From Kluyveromyces lactis (lineage: Eukaryota; Ascomycota; Saccharomycetes; Saccharomycetales; Saccharomycetaceae), in the NCBI RefSeq assembly GCF_000002515.2, contig NC_006037.1, forward strand, positions 620,001 to 684,000: a stretch of 64,000 bases of DNA, read 5' to 3'. A program made the position numbers and the translations under genes. The notes beneath the pieces were generated by a model. It ran no database searches, was not told the origin of the DNA, and was given only the letters and a program-made list of their open reading frames with translations. This document shows, piece by piece, positions 48,765 to 59,468 of this stretch. Position 1 is the first letter of the stretch. Every line of letters begins with the position of its first letter.

Positions 48765-49271
48765 AATTCAGCCCTATTGCTCAAAATTTTCAATGTCAGT
48801 GGAAGATTGATTATATCACGGAATTTGTGGCCAGTGCCTGATGTGAACTGGCTTTGTCTGGTAAATGTTCCTTAAATAAACTTAGCACTTGGTAAATAGT
48901 TCAGTTTTCCATGCCAAATCCTTTAAAAAGATAGTACACGTGATACATAATTGAAAGAAATGGGTAACTATTAGGCCTAAGTGAGCATAACTCTTTGAAA
49001 TGGTATCAATTTATCCATCACTCCAGTACTGCTTCCATTACCTACTATATCTCTAGTTCAAAGCGGGCTCATATATGTTTTAAGGGCGACTGTTCCTGTT
49101 TATTTGCATATCTAAGACAGTTTAAACTCTAAACCTGCTTGATCTAAAACTTCAAAGAATAACATTATTCATTACAAAGATTGAAGAGAGCTGCGATATA
49201 TATCCAAGGTAAACCGCGGCTACTCAAACCTTTGGATAGGATAATTAAGTTATTCCAGTTTCATCTAACCA
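48765..49271. promoter_or_regulatory. Divergent promoter of MON2 and MRX7
   Basis: 507 bp, with one CACGTG near 48950 (ACACGTGATA). A 66-codon frame at 49181-49381 overlaps the MRX7 start and is not credible. Confidence 0.4.
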
Positions 49272-50732
49272 ATGTTAAGTGGTATAAGGATTACGCCATT
49301 GAGGAGGGCAAGCCGGCTTCTATTTGCCCAACAATACTCATCCAAGTCAAATCCAACGGCTCTGAAGTGGCAGAAGGATAATACTGAAGAAGAGCAGGAG
49401 TCTAATTCTAAATCCAAGACAGATGTTAAAGATCTTCGCTCAAAAGTCGAGGCTTTAAAAGTAAGCGAACCAGAGACTGTAACAACTAATGACAAAGGTA
49501 CCTCTTCGAAAAAGAGAAAGGCAGAGAAATCTTTTCTAGTTCCCCAGGTACCTTCCACCGATTATTTACCTAGAGAAGATTTGGAGACTGAAGGGTTGTT
49601 CGCAGGTTACAAACCGTTATTTTTGGGGAATTCTCCGTTGGAAAGTAACAATAACGATGTTCTCTTGGATGGTCTTTTCTCTTCCATTAGAAAGCTGAAG
49701 AATGCACAGATAAACTCTGAGAACAACACCGTGGAGATCGACGTATCGGATATGCTAGATGATCTTAAGAAGGATAACCAAGAGTATCAGAGGCTACATG
49801 AAAAGGCCCCCAAGATTCCATGGGATGCATCCATCAGTGGATTAGTTTACAACGATGAGCCTTTCAAAGGCGTACCAAGATCTGTTGTATCAAAGCTTAA
49901 ACCTTTTAAGCTTGTAAGAGTAGAGAAAAAGAACAGCAAAGATAAGGAGGCTAAGAATGATAAGATTAAGCTGAAATTCCATGGTACACGGATAAAAGAT
50001 GATTCAACGATGGTCGATTTAATTCAAGAGACAAGCAAGAAAAAGGAAAGAGACAACGCCTTTGGTACAACAGGTAACGATGTAGCACAGGGGACTAAAG
50101 TGAAGTATGAAACGGAAAAGATTGACTATACTTATAAGTTTCAGTTTATCGGTGCGGATCAGAGAATATTCAAAAATAACGTATCAAAATTGACAAGGCT
50201 TTTCATGAAGGAGTTTATGAAGGTAAGGAATGTCAGGCTTGCATCGGATTTCAAAGAAAACTACCTACCTCTTTACATTTACGTAGATCATTCCACACAA
50301 TCACGAAGTATGTTCAAAAGGTATCTACGGAGGAAGATAATAGATTACATTAGACCACTTCTAATGACACTATCACATAGTTATGAAACGAAGGAGCAAG
50401 GTAGAAAGTTCGAAAGAAGAATCATGTTAAAAGTAGATTCAATTGTCAATACGCTTTCGGAATATTTACCATCAGTTTACTTCAAATCAGAAGAAGTGGA
50501 TTGTCTGCTATTGCCTAGTCCCGTATCTGCGTTTGGAAGGATGCATTGGTTGAAACCCACTAAGAGGCGCAACGTATTTTGGGGGAAAAATGTCACCAAC
50601 GACTACGTTTTCAACCTAAGCTATGATATGAAGGTGACACGTAGCGGCATTAAAAGAATGAGATACCCGATCAATCTTCATTGGAAATCTTTCAATAATG
50701 CATTTACAGAATGGGAATATTCCTATTTGTGA
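49272..50732 (+). CDS. MRX7: Mitochondrial MIOREX-associated protein Mrx7
   Basis: 486 residues (S. cerevisiae YNL295W is about 524). The N-terminus MLSGIRITPLRRASRLLFAQ is a clear mitochondrial presequence. The middle is charged and low-complexity, and the C-terminal ~200 residues appear folded (YTYKFQFIGADQRIFKNNVS, KRYLRRKIIDYIRPLLMTLS). I do not recognise a catalytic motif. The call rests mainly on gene order (MON2-MRX7-RIM21-MSB3 as YNL297C-293W) and orientation. MIOREX complexes associate with the mitochondrial ribosome and mRNA handling. Confidence 0.8.
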   Translation: MLSGIRITPLRRASRLLFAQQYSSKSNPTALKWQKDNTEEEQESNSKSKTDVKDLRSKVEALKVSEPETVTTNDKGTSSKKRKAEKSFLVPQVPSTDYLPREDLETEGLFAGYKPLFLGNSPLESNNNDVLLDGLFSSIRKLKNAQINSENNTVEIDVSDMLDDLKKDNQEYQRLHEKAPKIPWDASISGLVYNDEPFKGVPRSVVSKLKPFKLVRVEKKNSKDKEAKNDKIKLKFHGTRIKDDSTMVDLIQETSKKKERDNAFGTTGNDVAQGTKVKYETEKIDYTYKFQFIGADQRIFKNNVSKLTRLFMKEFMKVRNVRLASDFKENYLPLYIYVDHSTQSRSMFKRYLRRKIIDYIRPLLMTLSHSYETKEQGRKFERRIMLKVDSIVNTLSEYLPSVYFKSEEVDCLLLPSPVSAFGRMHWLKPTKRRNVFWGKNVTNDYVFNLSYDMKVTRSGIKRMRYPINLHWKSFNNAFTEWEYSYL

Positions 50733-50941
50733 ATATCTCTTCCATTATCATCATGTGCGAGTAGAGCATTTCTTACTTGCCTCTAATTTATACATCTGTA
50801 AATATCTATATCCAGTCCCAAACCAAATCAGTTTAATGTTACTTGTAACTTTGGTATTCTTCAGTCTTATTTGAATCTATCCCGATCAGCACTGGATGAT
50901 GGGTTTTGATCAAAATAGGATCCATGATCCAACTCTTCTTC

Positions 50942-52501
50942 CTATTCCATGACAGAATCTGAAGACATAGTAGTTTTCCGATATAAGTAAACATCTTCAG
51001 GTTCGTCTAATCCCACCGTTTTCCTAAGTCTTTCGGTCTTGAGCAACTTTTCAGCATCATTAGTGAAAGAGTCAAATGTTTTAGAACCAGCTAATGCATT
51101 AACCATCACATTATCAGTATAGTAAACAATTGACTCAAGAACATGGTGGCATTTATTCCAAAATGTTTCCGCTCTCTTGAACTGTGTTATATTACGTTCA
51201 CCTTGTTGAGTATGGAGAGTGACTTGGTCTGTCGCCATGGTCCCGAATGTCGAAGTCCTCTGCGAAGAGTTATCAGTTATAATTGAACTACTATCATTAG
51301 TATTCGCATTTTGAAGACTTACGTTTGCATTGTCGTTCGAATCACACGTGTGACCATGATCATGAACGTGACCATCTCTATGCATTTTCATTGCATTTTG
51401 CATCCTTAAGGCGTAAATGGCGAAATGGAAATTCTGCTCTTCATCCTCGTATATGGGTCTTCCAAGAACACTGGCAGCATGGATCTTCCTTTCCATCGTA
51501 TGTATTCTATTGGTCCATTCCAACACTATAACGGTGGAGGCCAAATAACACGTAGTATTAAAGATCTCACTTAGATCATCGATCCACAAGTTTGATACAT
51601 CGACGATGAAGAACGTGGGATGCAAGAAGACTGTAAAAATGGTCAAAAGAGTTAAAAAGATCATTCTCCCTCGGAAGCAGAGAGACTTTTTAGTTAGGAC
51701 ATGAAAACAGATCACGCTTGCGTAACAGGTTGACAATGCAATCCTAAACAAATAAACAAAAGGCGGGAGAATATCGATATCCGAATCCGAATCCTTCGTC
51801 GGTACTGGACTCAAAGTAGGTATGACCCATAAAATCTGGGTCACAAGGATTAAGAACAACCCAAAATAGAAAACCATCCTCTTCTCTTGCATTCTATCAA
51901 AGAATCTCATCACAATCTGCACCTGGCTAATCTGCAATAAGAATACAACAACTAAATCGATACCAGCAAATACCTTATCGCCCCAAAGAAGATTCAAAAA
52001 CGATGTAGATGACACATAACCATTATAAGTATAATTCTCTGCAATATTCTTCCATACTCTAATGACAAATATGGAAAGGTTTAATGATGCCAACAACGCA
52101 CCCAATTTCAAAATGTACGACGCCTTACGACTGGGTTTGGTAGGAACGTTGATGAAAACGATCACCGTTAGGAAAACAGTGATGATAAAGTTGGCAGTAA
52201 CAGAATAAATGACAGAATAGATGCTGTATTTGAACGGTCCTGTATATCCATCGTTGTTGATATAACTATTCCAATCGAAAGCCACAATAGGAAGATACGG
52301 ACACTCATCCTCTAACTCCACAAACGATGAATATAATGGCGTGCCGTCTTGACAATTACTTGTAAACACTAATGACTTGATATAGGCGAACTTATCGGGT
52401 AGTTTATTCCATATTAGCACACCTTCGTCTAATTGGACACCTTGACAACTTGAATAGTCCTCTGACGGGAAATGATATCTCCATCTGGAACGCCCTGTCA
52501 T
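50942..52501 (-). CDS. RIM21: Ambient-pH sensor Rim21 (PalH family)
   Basis: 519 residues (S. cerevisiae 533). A ~95-residue extracellular N-terminus with several cysteines is followed by seven membrane segments (about 95-345). A hydrophilic cytosolic tail has a His-rich stretch (MHRDGHVHDHGHTCD). The family signature is visible in YSVIYSVTANFIITVFLTV and LLWGDKVFAGIDLVVVFLLQ. Rim21 at the plasma membrane senses alkaline pH and lipid asymmetry and triggers Rim101 processing. YNL294C orthologue by order. Confidence 0.92.
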   Translation of the reverse strand: MTGRSRWRYHFPSEDYSSCQGVQLDEGVLIWNKLPDKFAYIKSLVFTSNCQDGTPLYSSFVELEDECPYLPIVAFDWNSYINNDGYTGPFKYSIYSVIYSVTANFIITVFLTVIVFINVPTKPSRKASYILKLGALLASLNLSIFVIRVWKNIAENYTYNGYVSSTSFLNLLWGDKVFAGIDLVVVFLLQISQVQIVMRFFDRMQEKRMVFYFGLFLILVTQILWVIPTLSPVPTKDSDSDIDILPPFVYLFRIALSTCYASVICFHVLTKKSLCFRGRMIFLTLLTIFTVFLHPTFFIVDVSNLWIDDLSEIFNTTCYLASTVIVLEWTNRIHTMERKIHAASVLGRPIYEDEEQNFHFAIYALRMQNAMKMHRDGHVHDHGHTCDSNDNANVSLQNANTNDSSSIITDNSSQRTSTFGTMATDQVTLHTQQGERNITQFKRAETFWNKCHHVLESIVYYTDNVMVNALAGSKTFDSFTNDAEKLLKTERLRKTVGLDEPEDVYLYRKTTMSSDSVME

Positions 52502-53197
52502 ATTGATCTATAACAGTGAAATTAACTTCGATACTAAACACCATCCAACATCACACATCAGCAGCCGGTCTCCAGTACCACACAGATGAGCTAATGGGTT
52601 ATTTAACTTATATTTCTCTCTCCGTTTTACTAATTTCCTTTCAAGTCTTCAATGCTCATCGCAGGTGTGGTTTTAAGTCTAAAAGTTCAAATATGAATGT
52701 GGAGTATAAAAGAAAGGCGTGACATACACTTGTAGTTACCATTACCATTAGAGTAAACCTACAAACAACCTCCACAGACTCACTATGTGGTACCAGACTC
52801 CAACACTGGGGGCGAACACATGTCCTAGGTGGTATAAACCACGAAATGTGTACTGAATGTTCTTTCACGTGACAATCACGTGAAAAAAGCATGACTGAAA
52901 TTGATTTCTCGATCTGTTTTCATTACTGCTTAAAGGATTTCTGATCAAATGACTAGCAGGTTTGAAGCTCTCACACTCTACAACCAAAATTCAAGAGAGA
53001 GGCATAGGTCTTTCAAGGTGCTAAGGGACGTGTTTGGTTTTCATATCGGGCAGATAAATATCCAAAGTTGCAACATACCAAGATCTGAGACGCGTAGCTG
53101 AATTCAAAGCTCATCAAGGTAACTTTTTCCAGTTTGTTTTGGTGATTTTTTTTGTTTATAGAACATCACATGACTGTAAAACCGAAGGTGAAACTAG
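52502..53197. promoter_or_regulatory. Divergent promoter of RIM21 and MSB3
   Basis: Paired CACGTG boxes lie at 52867-52872 and 52878-52883 (11 bp apart), and an MCB (ACGCGT) at 53090-53095. An upstream ATG at 53170 overlaps the MSB3 start. Minus-strand ORF 52656-52892 looks random. Confidence 0.55.
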
Positions 53198-53235
53198 ATG
53201 AATCAGGATCAAAATCAGGCAAATCGTATGTATAA
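53170..53235 (+). other. Overlapping upstream ORF at the MSB3 start
   Basis: A 21-codon frame (ATG at 53170, TAA at 53233-53235) begins 28 bp before the MSB3 ATG, in another frame, and ends after it. If the mRNA leader includes 53170, it should lower initiation at 53198. Transcript start is unknown. Confidence 0.5.
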
Positions 53236-55057
53236 AGGTCCAATACGTTTACACACGATGTTTTCGCCGAGTGTACCAGACCTGAATCGAAAATTCAGTG
53301 ATTTGAATACTAGTGAACAGTCAATTGCTGTTAGTGACGGGGGAGTTGCGTTACGGAAGAATGTTGTTAGAAACAATTCTAACTCGGAACGTATATCTGG
53401 AAGCAAACGCCCCAAGAGCACGATATTAAGGGAGAACTCAGCTGGATTATCTCTGATAAATCTATACTACGATTTGGATGATGAGAACGAAGAAGAGATA
53501 GGTCAAGTTTCGATGAAGGGACATAAGATCAATCAGAATAACAGTGGATCATCAGAATTGGAGTTGAATGAGGGAGCGTTAACACTAGCAACCGAGGATA
53601 AGACCATTAATTTAGATGATAGTGGGTCATCAGATGCGTTGAATGGGATCGGTCAATTGCCCACGCCAGAATCGGAATCTCGTGCGAGTCAATTGCTTGG
53701 AAACTCGTCTCTGATAGAAGATGCAGCTTCAATCAAGGTGAAGGATTCACATTTGGATAGGTATGGATTCATGAAGCAGAACCAATATATCTCAGAGAAA
53801 CAATATAACGAATGGTGGTCAGAGTACTCCAAGTACTGCATTCGAAGGAAACGGAAATGGAAAGACCTACTTTTAAAATCAGGTTTACCAGTAGATAATG
53901 ATTCTCCAAGTCGATTCCCTTCAAAGTCGGAAAAGTTGAAGAGATACGTGCGAAAAGGTATACCAGCTGAATGGAGAGGTAATGCTTGGTGGTATTTTGC
54001 CCGCGGTCAAGAGCTTTTGAATAAAAACATTGGTGTTTATGATAAATTACTGACTAAGATCAATGATCCAAGCTTTACAAGTAAAGATACTGAGATTATA
54101 GAAAGAGATTTACATCGGACTTTCCCTGATAATATCCATTTCCAAAGATCCAAGGTCAGTTCCGAGGACCCACTAATTATAAAATCTTTAAGGAGGATCT
54201 TAAAGGCTTTCGCCATCTATAACGCTAAGATCGGTTATTGTCAATCGATGAATTTCTTAGTTGGTCTTTTACTATTATTCATGGATGAAGAACGTGCATT
54301 TTGGATGCTAGTAATAATGACATCTAGGTACTTACCAGGAGTGCATAGTATTAACCTGGAAGGTGTCAATATTAACCAAGGTGTGCTTTTACTATGCATA
54401 AAAGAGTATCTGCCACACTTTTGGCAAAGAATATATTCCAATAAAGATCAACAACACAGTCCCGGCCTATCCAATAAGAACGAATTTCTCTATAAGTTGC
54501 CACCAGTCACACTCTGTACTGCCAGTTGGTTCATGAGCTGTTTCATAGGAGTAGTACCTATTGAAGCTACCTTACGTATATGGGATTGTCTCTTCTATGA
54601 GGGTTCACACATTCTTTTCAAGATGTCGTTAGCGATCATCGAACTAAGCGAGACCAATTTACCAAAATTAAATCACGTTAGCAGCCGAAACTCAGACGAT
54701 GAAGACATGGAATTATTCCAAGCTATTCAAACATACCCTAGACGGTTGATAAACCCCAACGATATTATAGACAAAGCCATCTTCAAGAGGAGATTGAGAT
54801 TCAATGCACTCAATCAAGAGGAAATCGAACGATGTAAGAAGTACGTTATCTCTCAAAGAGCCAAATACAAGAACTTCCAAGATGTAATGAAGAATGAAAC
54901 CACCAACTCCAATAATAAGAGAGACTCCAAATTGGCACAGGAACTGATCAATGAAACCTTTTCTAACGAAGGATACGGATTCAAGAAGGGTTTAAATGGG
55001 GTAAATTGGAATAATAACATCAAAGAAAGAGTACGTAGATTGAGCAGAAAGAGGTAA
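53198..55057 (+). CDS. MSB3: Rab GTPase-activating protein of the TBC family, Msb3/Msb4
   Basis: 619 residues (Msb3 633, Msb4 492). The first ~245 residues are hydrophilic and Ser/Asn-rich. The TBC domain spans about 250-495: KGIPAEWRGNAWWYFARG, the catalytic Arg in the IxxDxxR equivalent (ERDLHRTFPDN), the Gln finger in GYCQSMNFLVGLLL, and IWDCLFYEGSHILFKMSLAI. It accelerates GTP hydrolysis by Sec4 and Ypt GTPases at sites of polarised secretion and affects actin. One gene for YNL293W and YOL112W. Later in-frame ATGs at residues 11 and 21 are possible starts. Confidence 0.94.
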   Translation: MNQDQNQANRMYKGPIRLHTMFSPSVPDLNRKFSDLNTSEQSIAVSDGGVALRKNVVRNNSNSERISGSKRPKSTILRENSAGLSLINLYYDLDDENEEEIGQVSMKGHKINQNNSGSSELELNEGALTLATEDKTINLDDSGSSDALNGIGQLPTPESESRASQLLGNSSLIEDAASIKVKDSHLDRYGFMKQNQYISEKQYNEWWSEYSKYCIRRKRKWKDLLLKSGLPVDNDSPSRFPSKSEKLKRYVRKGIPAEWRGNAWWYFARGQELLNKNIGVYDKLLTKINDPSFTSKDTEIIERDLHRTFPDNIHFQRSKVSSEDPLIIKSLRRILKAFAIYNAKIGYCQSMNFLVGLLLLFMDEERAFWMLVIMTSRYLPGVHSINLEGVNINQGVLLLCIKEYLPHFWQRIYSNKDQQHSPGLSNKNEFLYKLPPVTLCTASWFMSCFIGVVPIEATLRIWDCLFYEGSHILFKMSLAIIELSETNLPKLNHVSSRNSDDEDMELFQAIQTYPRRLINPNDIIDKAIFKRRLRFNALNQEEIERCKKYVISQRAKYKNFQDVMKNETTNSNNKRDSKLAQELINETFSNEGYGFKKGLNGVNWNNNIKERVRRLSRKR

Positions 55058-55168
55058 TTCTCTCATCACCAATGGAAGAAAGAGCAGAAATATCTAAAAG
55101 TATAAAATCACTACATATATAACCGGGTTGTTTTGCATTATGGACCAACAAATGACATGTTCTATCTT

Positions 55169-55804
55169 TTACTTACTCAACTCCCAACCTTTCTGTAGCC
55201 TTCCAAGGGCCACTGAGGCCGTGCTAGCATCCAAGCTACTCTCTAAAACGGTTCTAATTTTATCCCAAGGCAAATCAATATCTGTTTGAGATGAAAGATC
55301 CAACTGTGGATCCTCCATATCGACATCCATCAACTCAAGTTCAGGTTCAGGTTCCTGCGCTGGTTTCGGCAAAGGTGCTGTTTCCACAGGTTTCTCTGCT
55401 TTGGAAACCATTGCGACAAGGGATATTTTATCCTGGTTCAAATCGGAGACCAATTGAGTGTCGTGGAGGACTTTACCCTTTAACAACAACTTGATTTGAC
55501 CAGTTGTATATATCTCAGGCTCGGTTTCCACTAAGAATTCCTTGATCTGACCCACGGTATCGGTAGATTCGAAGCTTTTGGAATGAACAAATTTAGGCGC
55601 TTTGATCGATTTGATGGTAACTTCTACAACTTTAGAGATACTCTTAGAATGTGATTTACTTGGATCATATTTGTACCTCAATGGGGGCAACGAAACACCA
55701 AGGTTTGTAACTTCATGTAATGGTTTGCGGTAGTTCGATGCAAGTTTTGGCTCATTCAAAGCGGCCAAACTCAAAAATTTACCAACGAAATCAAGTTCAG
55801 ACAT
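55169..55804 (-). CDS. MDY2: Get5/Mdy2, ubiquitin-like GET pathway adaptor
   Basis: 211 residues (S. cerevisiae 212). The N-terminal Get4-binding segment ([20 protein letters not shown]) is followed by a ubiquitin-like domain at about 72-148 ([38 protein letters not shown]), an acidic linker and the C-terminal homodimerisation helix ([29 protein letters not shown]). With Get4 and Sgt2 it hands tail-anchored proteins to Get3. YOL111C orthologue, with SHR5 divergent as in S. cerevisiae. Confidence 0.94.
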   Translation of the reverse strand: MSELDFVGKFLSLAALNEPKLASNYRKPLHEVTNLGVSLPPLRYKYDPSKSHSKSISKVVEVTIKSIKAPKFVHSKSFESTDTVGQIKEFLVETEPEIYTTGQIKLLLKGKVLHDTQLVSDLNQDKISLVAMVSKAEKPVETAPLPKPAQEPEPELELMDVDMEDPQLDLSSQTDIDLPWDKIRTVLESSLDASTASVALGRLQKGWELSK

Positions 55805-56031
55805 GATTGGAGGTGGGATGTGCGATATTGTAGTAGTTTAGTTCCTTATACTCCCTTATACATCTCTTCATTAGATGTCTAACTTGTGTTAGTGTTAATC
55901 TGAACATAAATATCAATTCCGTTAAATTTATTTCAATTCCTACATAAAAGGGTAAAAACACGAACGATATCAGATCAATACGGGAAATAAGAGGTAGAAA
56001 CGGCATTCTACCAGGTAACATTGCAACACAA

Positions 56032-56808
56032 ATGGTATCACTGGTACTGGCAGATACTGCAGACAGTTCAGATCTATCTAAAGCTGCGATTACCGTTGAA
56101 GAATCAACTTCTGCACAACAACCGAAATTCTTCAATTACCATGAATTTGTGATTACAAAGTACAGAGCACTAGATGAGGAATCATGCGAAGAGCATGGAC
56201 CTGAGAATCCAATCTGCATCACCCATTTTCCAAACATATACGTACCTGAAGAAAGCGATGAATTTAGAACCACTAGAGTCGTTCGAATTCCCAGAAGGTT
56301 TGAGTCATCCACAGAATTTCCTAATTTCAGCACACAGTTACCTGGGTCTGAACCAGCAGCCTTACCAGATACTCACAACAAGGAGTTCGTTCCGGCAGGA
56401 GAGTTTGAAGGCCAATGGTATGGCGAAACGTCAGTGAGCCCATTATCAAACTATTTGGATCAAGCGGAATGGACTGAAATTGTAACTCGAATCAATTCAC
56501 TCTTAGAGGCTGCATACAACCCAATAACCAGAAGAAATTTTGTCAACGTCATATTGGACCTCTTGACACTGAACTTATGGAGTATCATCGAGCCATACCT
56601 GTTCGTTAACCCGTTGCAATCAGTTGAAGACTATGTCTCGGAAATCAATCGATCGGAATCGTTCAGATTGAAGGGCATAAAGATCATTCCGCCCCGAGAA
56701 AGCTCATATCTATCGGTATGTATAGATAGCCCAGCATGGATTAAACCATGCACAGCCATAAATGAACCCTTACTAACCCATTGTGACACCCTTATCGTCC
56801 TTCTTTAA
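56032..56808 (+). CDS. SHR5: Shr5/Erf4, palmitoyltransferase accessory subunit
   Basis: 258 residues (S. cerevisiae 237). The Erf4/GCP16 domain occupies about 80-240 with VVRIPRRFESSTEFPNFST, GQWYGETSVSPLSNYLD and the membrane-associating helix FVNVILDLLTLNLWSII; the end is cysteine-bearing. Shr5 partners Erf2 in the ER membrane to palmitoylate Ras2. The name rests on family resemblance plus position next to MDY2 (YOL110W-YOL111C). Confidence 0.88.
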   Translation: MVSLVLADTADSSDLSKAAITVEESTSAQQPKFFNYHEFVITKYRALDEESCEEHGPENPICITHFPNIYVPEESDEFRTTRVVRIPRRFESSTEFPNFSTQLPGSEPAALPDTHNKEFVPAGEFEGQWYGETSVSPLSNYLDQAEWTEIVTRINSLLEAAYNPITRRNFVNVILDLLTLNLWSIIEPYLFVNPLQSVEDYVSEINRSESFRLKGIKIIPPRESSYLSVCIDSPAWIKPCTAINEPLLTHCDTLIVLL

Positions 56809-57066
56809 CCAGCTTGATGTTGTAACACCGATGCCCAATCACTGTTGACGGCGTTGAAACCTTTAAGGAAACATGCAAAGGAAACAAAGCAAAGAATGAC
56901 ACTTTAATAACCACCACATGACTGATTTGCTTGAAAGGATTCTGTTGATGTGGTCTAATCAACCTATAAAGGGCACGAAGCATAGCATCAGATAATAAGC
57001 TTACATACGCTTTGCTCTGTTGCATACACACAAACCTGCTGAGCGGGATATTACTTATATTTTAGA

Positions 57067-59394
57067 ATGCCGAATGTCATGAACACGCCCAGCGTGACTG
57101 ATATTAAAGATGACCCGATTACTAGTTATGTCATTAAGAACTACTACAAGAGGGCCAATAAGGGCGCCGAAATGACAGAAGAACAGAGTCGCAATGATTC
57201 TGGACAAGATGAACCGCAGTTGAACTTTTTCTCCTCGCTGTGCAATAGCTTTTACAAATTTATTAGGGGAGCCGATAGTACTCATGAACAAATAGCTCGT
57301 CTCATAGAGCAGAAACAGAATGCGAGATCTTTACAGGAATGGCTTGCGGCGGCAACGAAGCTAGACGATATTACAAATGCTGAACAATGGAAATCAAAGC
57401 GGGAGTCTGTATTGTATGATTATTGCCTTGTCGAATCCAGCACAGAAGCGATGAAAAAAGCGCGCTTGGCAAAGGATTGGCCTAACCTCTTATATCTTAT
57501 AAGAACCACTTGGGTTCGGAACCGTGGTGGTATGGGGAATGTAAACCTTTATAGGCATTCGTATGTTGGAACCAAGCATATCATTGAGGATTACGTGGCA
57601 GAATCGTCTAGATCTTTACAAGAACTAGTTTATAATTCAGATTTGGACGACACTTACTTGCTGGGGATGCTCACACAGACAAGAAAGAATATAGGTAGAA
57701 CCGCATTAGTGTTGAGTGGTGGTGGCACCTTTGGATTGTTCCACATCGGTATCCTTGTGACGCTTTTCGAGCAAGAATTACTTCCTCGAGTAATCAGCGG
57801 CAGTAGTGCTGGTGCAATTGTTGCTTCGATTCTTGCTTCTAGACAAGAACATGAACTCATGGGCTTAATGGATGAAATCCTCGTAAAAGACTTCAATATC
57901 TTTAAAGATGACTTAGAAATGAGCGAAAGTGAAAACCTTCTTATAAAGATCTCCCGGTTCTTCAAGAATGGTACTTGGTTTGACAACAAAAATCTTGTTA
58001 GTACAATGATCAATTTCTTGGGGAACCTTACCTTCAGGGAAGCATATAACAGGAGCGGGAAGATTTTGAATATTACAGTCTCGCCTGCATCCGTTCATGA
58101 ACAACCGCGGCTTTTGAACAATCTAACATCTCCGAATGTCTTGATTTGGTCCGCGGTTTGTGCCTCTTGTTCTCTGCCTGGCATTTTTCCATCTTCTCCC
58201 TTGTACGAAAAGGATCCAAAGACCGGAGAAACAAAACAGTGGAATTCAAGTTCGGTCAAGTTTGTCGATGGATCAGTCGACAATGATTTACCGGTTTCCA
58301 AACTTTCTGAGATGTTCAACGTTGACCATATTATTGCATGTCAGGTCAACATACACGTCTTCCCCTTTTTGAAGTTATCTGTATCCTGCGTAGGAGGAGA
58401 AATAGAAGATGAGTTCAGTGCAAGATTCAAGATGGCATTAGGGAAAGTTTACAAATACATGGCCAGCGAAGTGATACATGCATTAGAGATTGCTACCGAA
58501 ATTGGTATCGGAACCAATGTCCTGACAAAGCTAAGATCAGTGTTGTCACAACAATATAGCGGTGATATCACTATACTTCCTGAAATGAATACACTACTAC
58601 GATTCAACGAACTACTATCTAATCCCACCCAAGAATTTCTACTAAGGGAAGCTACTAATGGTGTTCGTGCTAGTTGGCCAAAAATATCAATCATAAAAAA
58701 TCACTGTGGTCAAGAATTTGAACTAGATAAGATGATTAATTATCTAAAGGGGAAGATCATATCTAATACAGATATCAAAGGAAATCCCTTCCAAATTTCA
58801 AATCGGGACGTTCCTTTGATTAACAGTCCAGTTCTTGCTAATAGCGAAAAGAAGGCAATACAAGTATTTGATGATGTGCTATTAAATGCTGATAATTTGG
58901 ATAACTTTATGGTAGTACCCGACGGAACAGGTTCCTTAAAATCACAAGATTTAAACAATCCTCCGAGATATTCAAATGAGTTTGGAAGCAGGGCGCACAA
59001 CCGTCGCAAATCAGACTCTGCAACCAACGGAAATCGAAAGGGTAAGCGTCATAACTCTATATCGCTACCATATTCGTCTTCATCTTCGCCATTATCAGAG
59101 AAGAAGTATTCTATGATAAATTTCCGTCCTTCGTTTGACAAAAAGACGAGCACAGGCGATCTACAGGTAAGGAAACCGTACCCATATCCTCCAAAGAGCA
59201 GCAGTTTCTCTAGAATCGATTACGATCCGAGATCCAATTCTCTGACTCCGATACTTGATCATGCTGTGGGAACCCGCAGGGATGACTCAATTTTACACTC
59301 TGATGTGAAATCTAATCCCAACTCTCCCTTGAGGTTAAGAACGAAAAGCTCCGTTTCAAGAAGAGCATCTCGAAAGAATCCCGATACTGCGTAA
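57067..59394 (+). CDS. TGL5: Patatin-type lipid-droplet triacylglycerol lipase, Tgl4/Tgl5
   Basis: 775 residues (Tgl5 749, Tgl4 910). The patatin domain starts near 213 with the oxyanion loop LSGGGTFGLFHIG. The nucleophile elbow is SGSSAGAIV with catalytic Ser247, and the dyad Asp is in KFVDGSVDNDLPV. An N-terminal hydrophobic patch (FFSSLCNSFYKFIRG, DUF3336) and a long Ser/Arg-rich C-terminus follow the Tgl3/4/5 plan. These enzymes hydrolyse stored triacylglycerol and have lysophospholipid acyltransferase activity. DIA2, ATX2 and BUD21 alongside match YOR078-081, hence TGL5, but the locus is probably ancestral to TGL4 as well. Confidence 0.88.
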   Translation: MPNVMNTPSVTDIKDDPITSYVIKNYYKRANKGAEMTEEQSRNDSGQDEPQLNFFSSLCNSFYKFIRGADSTHEQIARLIEQKQNARSLQEWLAAATKLDDITNAEQWKSKRESVLYDYCLVESSTEAMKKARLAKDWPNLLYLIRTTWVRNRGGMGNVNLYRHSYVGTKHIIEDYVAESSRSLQELVYNSDLDDTYLLGMLTQTRKNIGRTALVLSGGGTFGLFHIGILVTLFEQELLPRVISGSSAGAIVASILASRQEHELMGLMDEILVKDFNIFKDDLEMSESENLLIKISRFFKNGTWFDNKNLVSTMINFLGNLTFREAYNRSGKILNITVSPASVHEQPRLLNNLTSPNVLIWSAVCASCSLPGIFPSSPLYEKDPKTGETKQWNSSSVKFVDGSVDNDLPVSKLSEMFNVDHIIACQVNIHVFPFLKLSVSCVGGEIEDEFSARFKMALGKVYKYMASEVIHALEIATEIGIGTNVLTKLRSVLSQQYSGDITILPEMNTLLRFNELLSNPTQEFLLREATNGVRASWPKISIIKNHCGQEFELDKMINYLKGKIISNTDIKGNPFQISNRDVPLINSPVLANSEKKAIQVFDDVLLNADNLDNFMVVPDGTGSLKSQDLNNPPRYSNEFGSRAHNRRKSDSATNGNRKGKRHNSISLPYSSSSSPLSEKKYSMINFRPSFDKKTSTGDLQVRKPYPYPPKSSSFSRIDYDPRSNSLTPILDHAVGTRRDDSILHSDVKSNPNSPLRLRTKSSVSRRASRKNPDTA

Positions 59395-59468
59395 CAAAAG
59401 TGCTCCGACTGAAGTGCACGCCTTTACTCATCCTCTGTGATTATTTAACTATGTATAAATGCTATTAT

